Below, one piece after another: positions 1-10,360 of a stretch of 64,000 nt of DNA. The position numbers and the translations under genes were made by a program. The DNA is taken from NCBI GenBank assembly GCA_026120185.1, contig JANUWF010001625.1, positions 124,001 to 188,000 on the forward strand, read 5' to 3'. The stretch's first letter is position 1; each line of letters opens with the position of its first letter. The notes under the pieces were generated by a model. That model was not told the DNA's origin. It did no database searches and saw only the letters and a program-made list of their open reading frames with translations. Source of the DNA: Voacanga thouarsii. Its lineage: Eukaryota > Streptophyta > Magnoliopsida > Gentianales > Apocynaceae.

Positions 1-1852
1 TGTTTATGCTAGTAAAGGGTTAAGTCATGTCTTAATAAAGTTAGATATATGCCTATATTCAGGATTTGGATGATTAAATGAATTGAATGATTGTGTATGT
101 TCTTGATGAGTATGGCCATAGAAATTTGACCATGATCTAGTTGTCCCTAAAACCAATTTTCACTTTATGCATAAAATACTCAATAAAATAATATTGCTAG
201 TATTTTCGAAAAAACCTTGGGAAGGATAGATTTGGAATTATTATATAAATATAAAGGACATTTTAGTCAAATAAATAATAATTTTGCTAGAAAATAAAAT
301 AAATAAATATTATTTAAAATAAAGAGATCAACTAAAACTTTATGAGAATGATTCATAATTAGTAAAATAATTGCTAAATCAAAACCCTTAAGGATTTACT
401 TATTATTTTCTAAGAAAGGCTTATTAAATTTAATCTCAACTAGTTTTAGCTATCAATTATTTTCTAACAACTAAACTATCATTAAATCACTATTTTACCT
501 AGTACCACCTATGACTCTTGATCAAATAAACTCTAGATTTTTCTTAACAAGTTCGAAAATTTCAACTTATTAGAATTTATTTCCCAAACCATTAATTATT
601 TTAAATAACAAATTAAACTTAGCTTATAAACCTATTTAATTAGTGTCTTGCCTTAAAGCTTGGGACACTAGGATCATGGTAGTAGTAAATTGAGGAAGTG
701 GATTGTAGCTTGAATCTGATTAAGATTTGTATTTACCCATGTGGGGTTAGGTCAGCTGTTCGAGACCTTGTTGTTCTGAGCAAGAATCAGGTAAGCTCCT
801 GCATAAAACCTATCGATGTGGAATGTTTTCCTTATGGCAAGCTAATATATGGAGTGTATGGACGCTCGTTTATTTGAAGGCAACTGAGGGTTGAATTTGT
901 TCTCATTTCCAACACTTAAATTATTTGAAAGTTACTGAGCAGATTTTCCAAACTTAAAACTTTTTCTGAAACTGATTTATCCCAAAACTTTGGAAACCCT
1001 CAAATTGCTATTTTCATGAAGAGCAATGCTTCGTTCATTTTATCCCAAGTGGGACACGTCGTTGAGTACTCAATAAGGGTGGACTGCTAGGACTGGTCTT
1101 TGAAGGGTTAGGGTACGTCTCTAAGTAGATGGCCACCTCTGAGGGGTGAGTCCTTCCCGGATAAGATGTTAGTGCAGTGAGTCGTGCCGGTCCGAGCTAG
1201 CAGTTTGTTTTTAGTCAAGTGACTGTGTTTTGCCGGAATGGACACCCGGTTGTTGTTTGGGTATAGGGAAGAAGGAGTATCTTGCGCAGTAGACCAATCA
1301 CCTACTTTTTTCAGTCTGCACAAAGTATCGGCATTCTGATCGGTTATGGGGCCTAATGTGTGGTAACCCATATCCCTTTCTTTTGAGTGGTTGATTTCAT
1401 TACTTATGTACGGCTAAATAAGCCAAAACACCACTCTTACTTTTGACTAATGTTTATTGCTTGCCAATGTTTCTCATATTAAAGTTTCACACTCTGCATC
1501 TACGAACTGATTTTACTAAACATCCAAAGCACACACGGACTTACTGAAATTTCTATCTCATCACCTTTCTATCATGATTTCAGGATGATCCTGTTGTGGA
1601 GTTGAGTGGCTAGTAATATCTGCTTTGGAAGAGAATGTGTCTTTTGTTTTTATGTATTGCTTTGGGGAGGCGAGAGTGGATAATTTTATTTATGGTTTTT
1701 GTTTTGCAGTATTTTTGGGTTGTATAAATTTTTAAGTGAAGTATTATTTTATTTCAGCAATTTTATTTGTGTGACCTAGTTATAAAGACCCCTTGTCCTT
1801 TGGATGGGGCGACATCCCCGGCCCTGGCGGGCCTAGGCTTCGGGGTGTTGCA
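1..1852 (+). repeat. 5' LTR of chromo-1 (3' portion only)
   Basis: This is the reverse-complement counterpart of 24940-26800, 33976-36000 and 59707-61600. It ends with the GC-rich block GGCCCTGGCGGGCCTAGG and GGGGTGTTGCA, directly before a primer-binding site. A hairpin-capable CCCCTTGTCC-TTT-GGA-GGGG sequence lies about 60 bases from the end. Short open frames on the opposite strand (for example 1108-1371) recur in other LTR copies but are broken there, so I do not call them genes. Confidence 0.9.
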
Positions 1853-1854
1853 AG

Positions 1855-1872
1855 TGGTATCAGAGCCTAGGT
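1855..1872 (+). other. Primer-binding site, tRNA-iMet type
   Basis: TGGTATCAGAGCCTAGGT begins two bases after the LTR terminal CA. The first 12 bases are the standard complement of the initiator tRNA-Met 3' end used by many plant LTR retrotransposons. Confidence 0.92.
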
Positions 1873-1950
1873 TATACGCAAATATTGATGATTTATGATT
1901 TATATATTTAAGTTTAAATCTTATCTAACCTATTTTGTTAATGCTATAGG

Positions 1951-2481
1951 ATGGTTAGACTACTTAGGACAACAAGGAAAGGGCAGCAGTGGCACCCGCC
2001 TTACTATCTAGACCAAGAGGACCTTCCAGTTCCCCAACCTGCCTCTCAGCCAGTTGTCCCTATAGGGGATAACAATGATGTCGAGGTTATCCCTATGGAG
2101 GATAGCAGTGATGATGAGTTTGACCTTATTGAGGATAGTAGTGAGGACGAGGTCCAAATCCTAGAGCCACCTCCAATCCCGGTAATAGACATAAGCTCTG
2201 ATAGTGAGGATGATGTGATGATAGTGCAGCCTGAACCCCACCCTCCTAATCCCGAAGTGAATTTAGCAGCAGCTAGTGATGACCCGAGAGAGATAGACTA
2301 TGAGTCTCCACCTAGGCCTTCGTTCATTCCTTCCTTCAGCCGAGTTGAGGCCGGAGAGAGTTCCAGGCACCCTGGGAATGAGCCAATTGAGGGATTTGCT
2401 AGCGGGGACGGAGTAGATTTTTCTAAGAACACTGGGGGTTGGTTGTATGAGGCTGATGATGAGGGTTCGGACGAGGATTAG
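1951..2481 (+). CDS. Leader ORF upstream of gag, acidic 176-aa protein of unknown function
   Basis: An uninterrupted 176-codon ORF lies between the primer site and gag on the sense strand. I do not recognise a domain family. The N-terminus is basic (MVRLLRTTRKGQQW); the rest is rich in Asp, Glu, Ser and Pro. Three clusters pair a hydrophobic core with a Ser/Asp/Glu run: VEVIPMEDSSDDE (about residues 48-60), FDLIEDSSEDEVQIL (about 61-75) and VIDISSDSEDD (about 82-92). The last strongly resembles a SUMO-interacting motif. The ATG follows a pyrimidine-rich stretch ending in TATAG, so a splice acceptor just before it is possible. The ORF is intact although the downstream gag has several stops. 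It is absent from chromo-2 because of a deletion. Functional expression is inference. Confidence 0.6.
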   Translation: MVRLLRTTRKGQQWHPPYYLDQEDLPVPQPASQPVVPIGDNNDVEVIPMEDSSDDEFDLIEDSSEDEVQILEPPPIPVIDISSDSEDDVMIVQPEPHPPNPEVNLAAASDDPREIDYESPPRPSFIPSFSRVEAGESSRHPGNEPIEGFASGDGVDFSKNTGGWLYEADDEGSDED

Positions 2482-2740
2482 AGAACTGAGAGTTATTTTG
2501 TTTTAGATGATTATTTATTTGTTATCTTTCAAGAACTAGTATGTCAAAGATTTTCAATTTTATGTACTATTCACAATTTTGGATTTATGCAAGTCAATTT
2601 TTGAAATCAAAATTTATGAGCAATCCTTTAAACAAATTGCGTCTAACTTCTTTCTACTCATACTTAGTTATGTATGCTTGCACCACTAAAATAATTTGAA
2701 ACTTGAGTGCATACATTTAACATCTGGGGTATGGTATAGA
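2482..2740 (+). other. Spacer between leader ORF and gag
   Basis: AT-rich sequence with no ORF of note. It ends in TATGGTATAG just before the gag ATG, which could serve as a splice acceptor; this is speculative. Confidence 0.5.
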
Positions 2741-3868
2741 ATGGCACCCAACAGACATCCAGCTTCTTCAGCCAGAAGGATTTCGGAAGTAGACCGGGTA
2801 GCACCGGAAGTTGAAACCGAACAGATGCAATCACCCCATCAGGGTAATGGACAAAGTGATCCTGAGATGGGCATGGGGTCTGATTCCCCAGTAGATGTGT
2901 CAATGGGCCAAGCACTCAACAAAGTGGCCGAGATTCTTTAGACGTTGACTAAGCGAAGGCACCCTAGAGGGGAAGACGAGGCACTGGAGAAATTCTTAAA
3001 GTTCCAACCTCCCATCTTTATGGGTGAAGACGAGCAAGACCAGAAGACCGAGCAATGGGTCAAACAAATGGAAGATATTTTCGCAACGCTCTTGTATTCG
3101 GAGGAGCGGATGGTTAAGTTTGCAGCCTTTCGATTGAGAGGGCCAGCTCGGGCATGGTGGCAGCGGGTCCAAGAGGATTGGGTGATGGATGAGCAAGAAT
3201 GGTCGTGGTCCAACTTCGTTGAAGCCTTTAGGGCTGAGCACATCCCTCAGTGGATTGTGGAGAAGCGGGAGGATGAATTTTAGAATCTGAAGCAGGGGAG
3301 CATGTCAGTGGCTCAATATGCGGTGCGATTTACGTAATTGTCGAAATACTGCCGAAGGTGGGTTGACACCGAGCAAAATAGGACGAGGCAGTTCGTCAAA
3401 GGGCTAAGACCAGAGCTGAGGAGAGCATTGGCACTTGCTCCACCGACATCTTACTCGGGGGTGGTGGACGCGGCTACTCGCATGGAGAGTGAGGATCACA
3501 GCAGGACGGTGGCCAAGCCTTTCCAGCCGCCAAGGCAGCAGCAGGGACATTTCTTGAGGCCGCAGCTTCACAAGCACCCTGCTAATCCTTAATGGCAGAA
3601 CCGGGGAAAGCAAGCTCGGACAGCACCAACTGGACCTGCATTGAACCTCCCGATATGTAGGCAGTGTGGGAAGAAAGGCCACACTGAGAGGAATTGCTGG
3701 TCCAAAGGTGGAGATAGAAAGTGCTACCACTGTGGTGACCCGAACCATCTGAGGAATACCTGCCCCAAGTTGCACCGGGACGGGCAAGGAAACCGGCTCA
3801 CAACCCGGGTCCCAATCGAGCCAACGCCACTAGAGCATCCAGGAGTGGAGCACCGAAGCCGCAAGTGA
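2741..3868 (+). pseudogene. gag of chromo-1, broken by stops
   Basis: Structural capsid/nucleocapsid protein of a Ty3/gypsy element. The start is ATG at 2741 (MAPNRHPASSARR). The retrotransposon Gag core lies at about 2945-3560, with the hallmark ARAWWQRV and later QFVKGLRPELRRAL. Two CCHC zinc knuckles are intact: CRQCGKKGHTERNC and CYHCGDPNHLRNTC (3656-3765). In-frame stops occur at 2939, 3281, 3335 and 3590; the first three fit CAG or CAA glutamine codons changed to TAG or TAA. A one-base deletion near 3792 (GAAACCGG against GAAACCCGG in chromo-2) shifts the frame before protease. The stop at 3281 is shared with chromo-2. Confidence 0.9.
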
Positions 3869-4449
3869 AGGCCATGGTATTCGCTCTCAACAGAGAGGAA
3901 GTTGGGGCTGATGCAGCGGTGGTGGAAGGTACGTTCACTATTCAAGGACGTTCCGTTAATGCTTTGATTGATCCTGGCTCTACTCATTCCTATATAAACA
4001 AGTTGTGTGCATATCATTTGGGTTGGGATGGAGTGGAGCTACCTTTCATTTTAGAGGTAAGCGCACATTTGGGGAAAATGGTGCAAGCGGATCGGTTTGT
4101 GAGGGATTGTAAGATTATGGTGGGGAGAGAAAATCTAGAGGGAGATTTGATTGTGCTAGACATTGAGGACTATGACTTGATTTTGGGGATGGACTGGTTA
4201 GCCAAGCATGGGGCTAGGGTAGACTGTAAAAATAAGTCAGTTCAGTTCGTCAGGCCGGCTTATGATGTGTTAGAATTTAATGGCAAGAGAGTGAAAGAGC
4301 TGAAGTACTTGATCGCGGGGGCTATGGCTCGGAAATTGTTAAGGAAAGGATGTCAGGGTTATCTGGCTTACGTGATGAACAAGCCTAAGGACCAGTGTAC
4401 TCTGGAGGACACGGAAGTGGTGAAGGATTTTTCCGATGTATTCCCAGTC
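3865..4449 (+). pseudogene. Protease region of chromo-1 pol, truncated
   Basis: Retropepsin-like aspartic protease. The active-site loop is LIDPGSTHSYI (about 3964-3996), a DPGS variant common in plant gypsy elements, followed by DLILGMDWL (about 4174-4200). The frame is open to 4449. There VKDFSDVFPV stops matching and the sequence continues into LTR. In chromo-2 the same stretch leads into RT ([12 protein letters not shown]). RT, RNase H and integrase are therefore deleted, with a short AGT-like overlap at the junction. Confidence 0.88.
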
Positions 4450-5226
4450 TATGAAGGGTTAGGTTAAGTCTCTCAGCAGGTGGCCACCTCTGAGGGGTGA
4501 GTCCTTCCTGGATAAGATGTCAGTCCAGTGAGTAGTGTCGGTCCGAGCTAGTAGTTTGTTTTCAGTCAAGTGACTGTGTTTTGCCGGAATGGACACTCGG
4601 TTGTTGTTTGGGTATAGGGAAGGAGGAGTATCTTGCCCAGTAGGCCGATCACCTACTTTTGTCAGTCTGCACAAAGTGTCGGCATTCTGACTGGTTAATG
4701 GGGCCCAACGTGTGGTAATCCATATCCCTTTCTTTCGAGTGGTTGATTTCATTACTTATGTACGGCTAGATAAGTAAAAACGCCACTCTTGCTTTTGACT
4801 AATTTTATTGCTTGCCAATATTTCTCATATTAAAGTTTCACACTCTGCATCCATGAACTGATTTCACTAAACATCCAAAGCACACACGGACTTACTGAGA
4901 TTTCTATCTCATCACCTTTCTATCATGATTTCAGGATGATCCTGCTATGGAGTTGAGTGGCTAGTAATATCTACTTTGGAAGAGAATGTGTCTTTTGATT
5001 TTATGTATTGCTTTGGGGAGGCGAGACTGGATAATTTAATTTATGGTTTTTGTTTTGGAATTTCATGGATTTACTCTTGGAGTATTTTTGGGTTGTAATA
5101 AATTTTTAAGTTAAGTATTATTTTGTTTCAGCAATTTTATTTGTGTGACCTAGTTATAAAGACTCCTTGTCCTTTGGACGGGGCGACATCCCAGGCCCTG
5201 GCGGGCCTAGGCTTCGGGGTGTTAAA
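4450..5226 (+). repeat. 3' LTR remnant of chromo-1
   Basis: Matches positions ~1095-1852 of the 5' LTR, including GGTGGCCACCTCTGAGGGG and the terminal GCCCTGGCGGGCCTAGG block. It begins in the middle of the LTR because the deletion removed pol together with the 5' part of this LTR. The end has drifted from CA to AA. Confidence 0.9.
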
Positions 5227-5459
5227 CCATTAGGCTCTGATTTGTTATTATATGTCTATTTTTCTTAGATATGTTATGGTGAGGTATGTGATCAATAAGT
5301 GCTAAGCAGTTGTTGACTTGTATTTTCTTAGTTTTGGTTTTGCTAAGGTGATTCGGATTGGATACATGTTTTGGGATTGGCAAGTATGGTTATTTTGTAA
5401 AGCATACACTAGGTTTATTTTGAAGTTTGACAGAAGATGTATTTGGCTAATAGGAGTCC

Positions 5460-5755
5460 TATATTTCTGCATTTTTGTATTTCTACTGCATTTCTACTCA
5501 AGAAAATCCATGACCTTCTACATTTATGCATTTCTACTCTGGAAAATCCCTGACCTTCTATATTTCTGCATTTCTACTACATTTCTACTCAGGAAAATCT
5601 ATGACCTTCTATATTTCTGCATTTCTGCATTTCTACTCAGGAAAATCCACGACCTTCTATATTTCTGCATTTATGCATTTCAACTACATTTCTACTCAAG
5701 AAAATCCATGGCATTTCTGCATTTTCTATTGCATTTTTTGTACTGCATTCCTTAT
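5460..5755. repeat. Minisatellite array 1
   Basis: About five imperfect units of 40-60 bases built on GGAAAATCCATGACCTTC followed by TATATTTCTGCATTTC and TACTCA. Unit starts are near 5500, 5540, 5591, 5640 and 5699. Unit length varies by insertion of extra TGCATTTC or TACATTTC words. Confidence 0.8.
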
Positions 5756-6727
5756 GTAACATACTCAAGCACAAGATTTGATTGTTTTTATGAACTACTT
5801 TTTTTGAGACTACACAAAAATTTCTGTCTATTTTTTTGAAATTATGACTTGTATTTTTCTACTACACAAGATTTAAGGAAGAAGATTAGGATCTTATGTG
5901 CAACAGAAAAATTTCTGTCTATTGTTCAGAAGATTATGAACTACTGCATTCCTAAAGTTATCTTTGTTGAATGTGAACATGGTCATTAAGGAATATTATC
6001 ACTTCTAACTCTTTATAGAAGAAGATTAGGATCTCTTAAAAGAGTCCCTGGGTGTAGGGATAAACTTGCAACATCAAATTCACGGCCATCACTGATTGTT
6101 GTGCTGCTTCAAATTTTCACCATATTGAAATGTCGGATGCCGATGCTATTCTTGTCTCTTTTTTATCTTATTCAACGGTGGCAAAAGTTTTTTGTCCTCA
6201 TTATAACTCTGCCAGTAATCATTTTTTTGTTCTGGATGACTTGTTTTGGTGGACGGGTGTCTGTTTAAGATGTATACTCCTATTTTTAAGATACGATTCA
6301 ACAGTTGGAAGGTGTGAAAAATCCATAATCTAACTAGGCAAATAGTCTGTCCAATTACCTTAACTCGTGCAGCTACTCCCTTCATACCATTAATCATATA
6401 GTCATGTGTACCTTTAAAGAATTTGGCAGCCCATTTTACTTAGGGTGAGTCTTTTGTTTGACAAAGTGGTACAAAACCTATCTGAATTTGGTAGCCCATT
6501 ATGCTCTGATTTGTCATTATCTATATATTTTTCTTGGTTATATGTTTTATGGTGAGCTATGTGATCAATAAGTGCTGAGCAGTTGTTGACTTGTTTTTTC
6601 TATGTTCTAGTTTTGCTAAGATGATTCGAATTGGATATATGTTTTTGGATTGGCACGTAGGGTTATTTTGTAAGGTATACACTAAGTTTATTTTGAAGTT
6701 TGACAGAAGATGTATTTGACTAATGGG

Positions 6728-6985
6728 AATTCTATATTTCTGCATTTCTACTACATTTCTATTCAGGAAAATCCGTGACCTTCTACATTTTCTGCATTTC
6801 TGCATTTCTATTACATTTCTACTCTGAAAAATCCCAGACCTTCTATATTTCTGCATTTCTGCTGCATTTCTACTCAGGAAAATCCATGACCTTCTATATT
6901 TCATCATTTTTTCATTTCTACTGCATTTATACTCAGGAAAATCCATGGCATTTCTGCATTTTTTGTACTGCATTCCTAACGTAAC
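6728..6985. repeat. Minisatellite array 2
   Basis: Same unit as the array at 5460-5755, with about four units starting near 6767, 6826, 6878 and 6937. It ends with the same tail (GCATTTTTTGTACTGCATTCC). The two arrays belong to copies 1 and 2 of the enclosing repeat. Confidence 0.8.
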
Positions 6986-7780
6986 ACACTCAAGCACAAG
7001 ATTTGATTGTTCTTATGAACTACTTTTTTCAAACTACACAACAATTTCAATGTTATCCAAGTAGACCATAAACATGTAAACAAATTCCATGATAGTTGAT
7101 GATGGTTTTATTCTTCTTTGTTGTCTCTTTGTTGGATAAGTATCTTATGCCATGTGCCATGGTCTTCATTAGAATGTGGTGTTCACTGAATTATCTATAG
7201 CCATAACAAAAATATTTAGTTGTTAACAACAGGGCAAAAAAATTTCTACAAAATTTGCCTGCTTCGATATCAAATATCATTCTTATTTCCTTGAGAGTTA
7301 TATGAATTTGATGTGTATATAGTGCATTTACACAAGATTTCATACATGCACTAAAGGGAAGCTGTGTATAACCTTTTGAAACTTCTAGCTCTAAGGCGAA
7401 GATTTCATACATGCACGCGGTTGTATCTTTAACTGTACTGTTTTCTTCTTCAAAGAATTAATTCATCTTTGAATTTAGCTAATTTTGTGAATATTAGTAA
7501 TTGTACTGATGCTGAGCCACGAGAGTTTTTGAATGTCATATTGAATTTGGGTGATTTATGAAGTGAATTTTATGTTATTTCTATGACTTTAAGGCCTAAA
7601 TGTTTTTGCAATCCTTGGATATTGAGGCATTGACAGTGTTTGCTTTGATTTGTCATTTGCTGTCTATTTTTCTTGGATATATATTTTATGGTGAGGTATT
7701 TCATCAATAAGTGCTGAGTAGTTGTTGACTTGCATTTTTTAATTTCTAGTTTTGCTAAGGTGATTCGGATTGGATATTGA

Positions 7781-8020
7781 ATTTAGCTTATAGTTCTATT
7801 GTTTTAAACTGTGGAAATTGGTGGAAGGGATTAGAAACTATGTTGGATTTATGTTGGTGTGGTTGTGTTTCTTTTTGAATTTTTGTGGGTGATTTGTGGA
7901 GTTGTTGAAGTTGTGATAGTGGGAAAAGTTTCTCCTTCCAATTTCCTGTGCATTTTCCTTTTTGCTCTTGTTTTAGTACCATTCTACAAATAAACTAAAC
8001 TAATACAACATGCTACCACC
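7781..8020. other. Intergenic, nothing recognised
   Basis: AT-rich sequence between the third repeat copy and the next coding relic. The only open frame (minus strand, 7788-7982) is of low complexity and has no recognisable domain. Confidence 0.5.
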
Positions 8021-8116
8021 ATGTTTCCCATTAAAAGAAACAAGGGTGAAACCTCTTCTTCCCAAGCTCCACCTTCTTAGTTTGAGCCTATTGTTCTGTT
8101 GAGGCATTTTTCTTGG
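8021..8116 (+). pseudogene. Possible N-terminal fragment of a plant retroelement protein
   Basis: The reading MFPIKRNKGETSSSQAPPS, a stop, then FEPIVLLRHFS recalls the N-termini of plant transposon/Athila-type ORFs (basic start, SSSQAPP, F-x-P). It is too short to be certain, and is cut off by unrelated sequence after ~8116. Confidence 0.25.
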
Positions 8117-8497
8117 ATATATGTTTATCTGCATTTTCCATTACTTCATAAATCATCAAATAAGGATGAAAAATGCACTAAAACAACCTTCTTCCCCACC
8201 GGTTAACACCCTAACATTGAACATCTTACAACAAAAAGTTTCCCCATAACTACATGCATTCTTTAAACTTCAGCCATCAAAACATACATCAAAAGGTTCC
8301 TTAATGTGAGTGAAGTGGCTTGAAAAAATGTTAGTGAAGTGGCTATAGTGAGGGGGATTCTTGTCCTTTTGTTAATGTGACTGAAGTTGCTGCTCCTGCA
8401 AGCTCTGAAACAACCCCTCTATCTACTCTTTTCTCTATTTACTTTTCTCCTCTCTTTCAATTACATAGTTACTTATTTTCTATGCATTATTTTCATA
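8117..8497. other. Unassigned spacer with GTGAAGTGGCT words
   Basis: No gene seen. Positions ~8305-8395 hold repeats of the words GTGAGTGAAGTGGCT and AGTGAGGGGGATTCTTGTCC. The same words recur at 9703-9845 inside the CACTA relic. Confidence 0.5.
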
Positions 8498-10360
8498 TGG
8501 CACCTGGTAGGAAAGGAATGCAAAAAAAGGGCGAAAGGTAGGGCGATATGTAGCCCAATCAAATAATGACTCCGAGGGTCAATCATTGAATTCACCCCCA
8601 ACAGAAAACTAGGATTCTCCAAATACTAGCCACAGAGCAGCAGATGATTTTCATACTCCACCACCTACGTTGCCTGCTCCTACTGATGCCCACAATGACA
8701 GCAATTCCAGAGAAAGTGTCCAACTAGAGATTCATTCTGAGCAAGCCGAGTCAATCACTCACAATGAGCGAGTTGCGCCTATCACTCGTAATGATCAAGT
8801 TGAGTCTACACTAACTCAAGAGAATGTACAAAACTCTAACTTATCTACAGCTATTACTACGCCAGCACAGGGCAAGATTGAATGTTGGATTGAAGGGGAT
8901 GAGTAAGTGATTTCAAAATTTGTTATTTTCTGAAATTTAGTATTCATTCTAAATATATCAAGCAAAATCCTTAAATATTTATTTTTCTATTGTAGGATTC
9001 TTTGTAATGCCAAGCCGCTCAACAAACCAGTGTGATCTATTCGTCCAACAATAGAATCTATGTTTTCGGGACCATATCCTACTTGGAAAAAGGTCCCACC
9101 TACCACAAGGGATGTATGGTACGCTGAGTGGGCAGTAAATATTAAATTTATTTTTTCAATTATAGGTATAGGTTATATTTTATGCTTTTTATTCTAATTT
9201 GGTAATTTTGTATGGGAAAATTACAAAAAATATATATATAGGACCACAAATATGATTCCATTATGAGAGCAAAATGGGGGGAAAAAAAAGCCAATAACAA
9301 TTATAGGTACTTGATGGAAGAAGTACGAAATGGACATATCTCTCATGATTTCATAAAAGAGGAGCATTACAATGAGTTTCGAGCATATTAGGATAGTGAT
9401 GCATTCAAGAAAACGTCAAAGACTATGTCAGCAAATAAGAAGAGTGTTTTAGGAGCCTCAAATCGTTCAGGAGGATCTATCCCAGCAACTGTACATAAGA
9501 GAAAGCTTGTATAATACATAGAATTTTGAAACTTGTGTTAGGTTTATTGAAATAGTGTTAGGTACATTGAAACTTGTGTTGGAACAATTGGTTTGATTGT
9601 GGTAGACTTCTGACTTGATTGCTTTTTGTTCAGGGAAGTTGATTTTTGATTGGTGAATTGAGTGGTAATATACTACTACATGGAAATTTTTGAGTTAAGT
9701 GGCTGGAAAAATGTGAGTGAAGTGGCTTCAGTGAGGGGGGTTATGGTCCTGTTGTTTAGGGTTGGAAAAATGTGACTGAAGTGGCTAGAAAAATGTAAGT
9801 GAAGTGGCTACAGTGAGGGGCGTTCTTGTCCTCTTGTTTAGGGTTGGAGGAAACCTGTTCTTAGTTGGGGCTATTTTTTTGGGAGGCTGTTTTGCTTGGA
9901 CTATTTTAGTAGCATGTATAAATTTTGTTATTGGCTTATTATTGATACTATACTGTTTTTATTGTTACAGGCAAGGTACTAAGAGGAATTACAAAAAGAG
10001 ACGGAGCTAATAACAAATTAAACACCTAAAGGGGAGCAACCAAAACTAGTTAACAAGTTTGATGTTTGGTTGCGAGTTGTAGGACCAGCAAAAAAAGGTC
10101 ATACAGTCTATGGCATAGGATCCCTCAGTTTGAGCTGCCTAAAAAAATCTACTGCATACAAGTCATCCTCTTCATCTTGTTCATCAGCACAGTCCACAGA
10201 ATATGTCCAAAGGTTGGAATTGCAAAGTATTGATGAATCATTATATAAGGCTATTTAAGAACTACGAGAAGCAAATGAACGCTTGCAATCTGAGGTAAAA
10301 TCCTTAACATCAGAAGTCAAGGAACTTAAAGGAGAGGATGCTTCACGAGCTGGATCTTAA
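8498..10360 (+). pseudogene. CACTA (En/Spm) transposase-associated protein relic, Transposase_24/PTTA-like
   Basis: Exon-like pieces read MAPGRKGMQKK at 8498, then a Ser/Asn-rich region to GKIECWIEGDE. They continue as ILCNAKPLNKP, FSGPYPTWKKVPPTTRDVWY, then DHKYDSIMRAKWGEKKANNN to NRSGGSIPATVHKRKL, and last FDVWLRVVGPAKKGHTVYG with a coiled-coil tail (ELREANERLQSEV). This layout fits plant CACTA TnpA/PTTA proteins. Two canonical introns restore the frame: 8903-8995 (GTAAGT...TTGTAG) and 9135-9241 (GTAAAT...ATATAG). A larger gap, 9511-9971, may be an intron or insertion. A frameshift in exon 1 and several stops (after NKPV, FRAY, and near 10012 and 10258) make it dead. The family assignment is from memory of motifs. 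Confidence 0.65.
9660..9845. repeat. Short repeats with GTGAAGTGGCT and TTTAGGGTTGG words
   Basis: The word AGTGAAGTGGCT recurs three times with variants (9717, 9777, 9798), followed by AGTGAGGGG. TGTTTAGGGTTGG appears twice (9753, 9835). The same word family occurs near 8305-8395. It lies in the large gap of the CACTA relic. Confidence 0.55.

Larger units (their letters stand above)
1..5226 (+). mobile_element. Chromovirus-like Ty3/gypsy element 1 (chromo-1), internally deleted
   Basis: The order is partial 5' LTR, tRNA-Met primer site, leader ORF, gag, protease, then a direct jump into a 3' LTR remnant. RT, RNase H and integrase are absent. Gag and protease match the minus-strand element at 24940-37204, whose integrase ends in a chromodomain-like tail, so both are placed with the chromoviruses. 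The very long LTR suggests the Tekay/Del group, but that is inference. The left end lies outside the window. The right LTR ends GTTAAA instead of the expected GTTACA and abuts CCATTAGGCTCTG, which matches the start of a repeat unit seen again at 6493, so the element landed in that repeat. Confidence 0.88.
5227..7780. repeat. Three copies of a ~1.2 kb direct repeat of unknown origin
   Basis: Copies start at about 5228, 6497 and 7638, each with GCTCTGATTTG or a variant. They continue through ATTTTTCTTGG/AGATAT, GTGATCAATAAGTGCT and AGTTGTTGACTTG to GGTGATTCGGATTGGATA. Copies 1 and 2 then share TTGAAGTTTGACAGAAGATG and a minisatellite; copy 3 breaks off near 7780. No domain is recognisable. The small ORF at 6130-6333 lies inside copy 1 and has no recognisable family. 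The origin could be an unknown transposon or a duplicated intron. Chromo-1 inserted at the start of copy 1. Confidence 0.7.

Noticed and set aside
1108..1371. Antisense ORF in the chromovirus LTR (also 4459-4752, and partly at 25358 and 34631)
   Set aside because: It recurs because the LTR is repeated. In the other copies the frame is shifted or shortened, so there is no sign of coding constraint.
5318..5839. 173-codon Phe/Tyr/Ser-rich plus-strand ORF
   Set aside because: It is the translation of a pyrimidine-rich minisatellite; the frame is a by-product of unit lengths near multiples of three and breaks in the second array.
6130..6333. Possible host gene fragment
   Set aside because: A 67-codon frame without domain, inside one repeat unit and not kept in the next.
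5460..6985. CRISPR-like spacing of repeats
   Set aside because: Units are contiguous minisatellite variants without unique spacers, in a plant TE region.
6557..6997. 146-codon minus-strand repetitive ORF
   Set aside because: Also a translation of the minisatellite, with no domain and no counterpart in copy 1.
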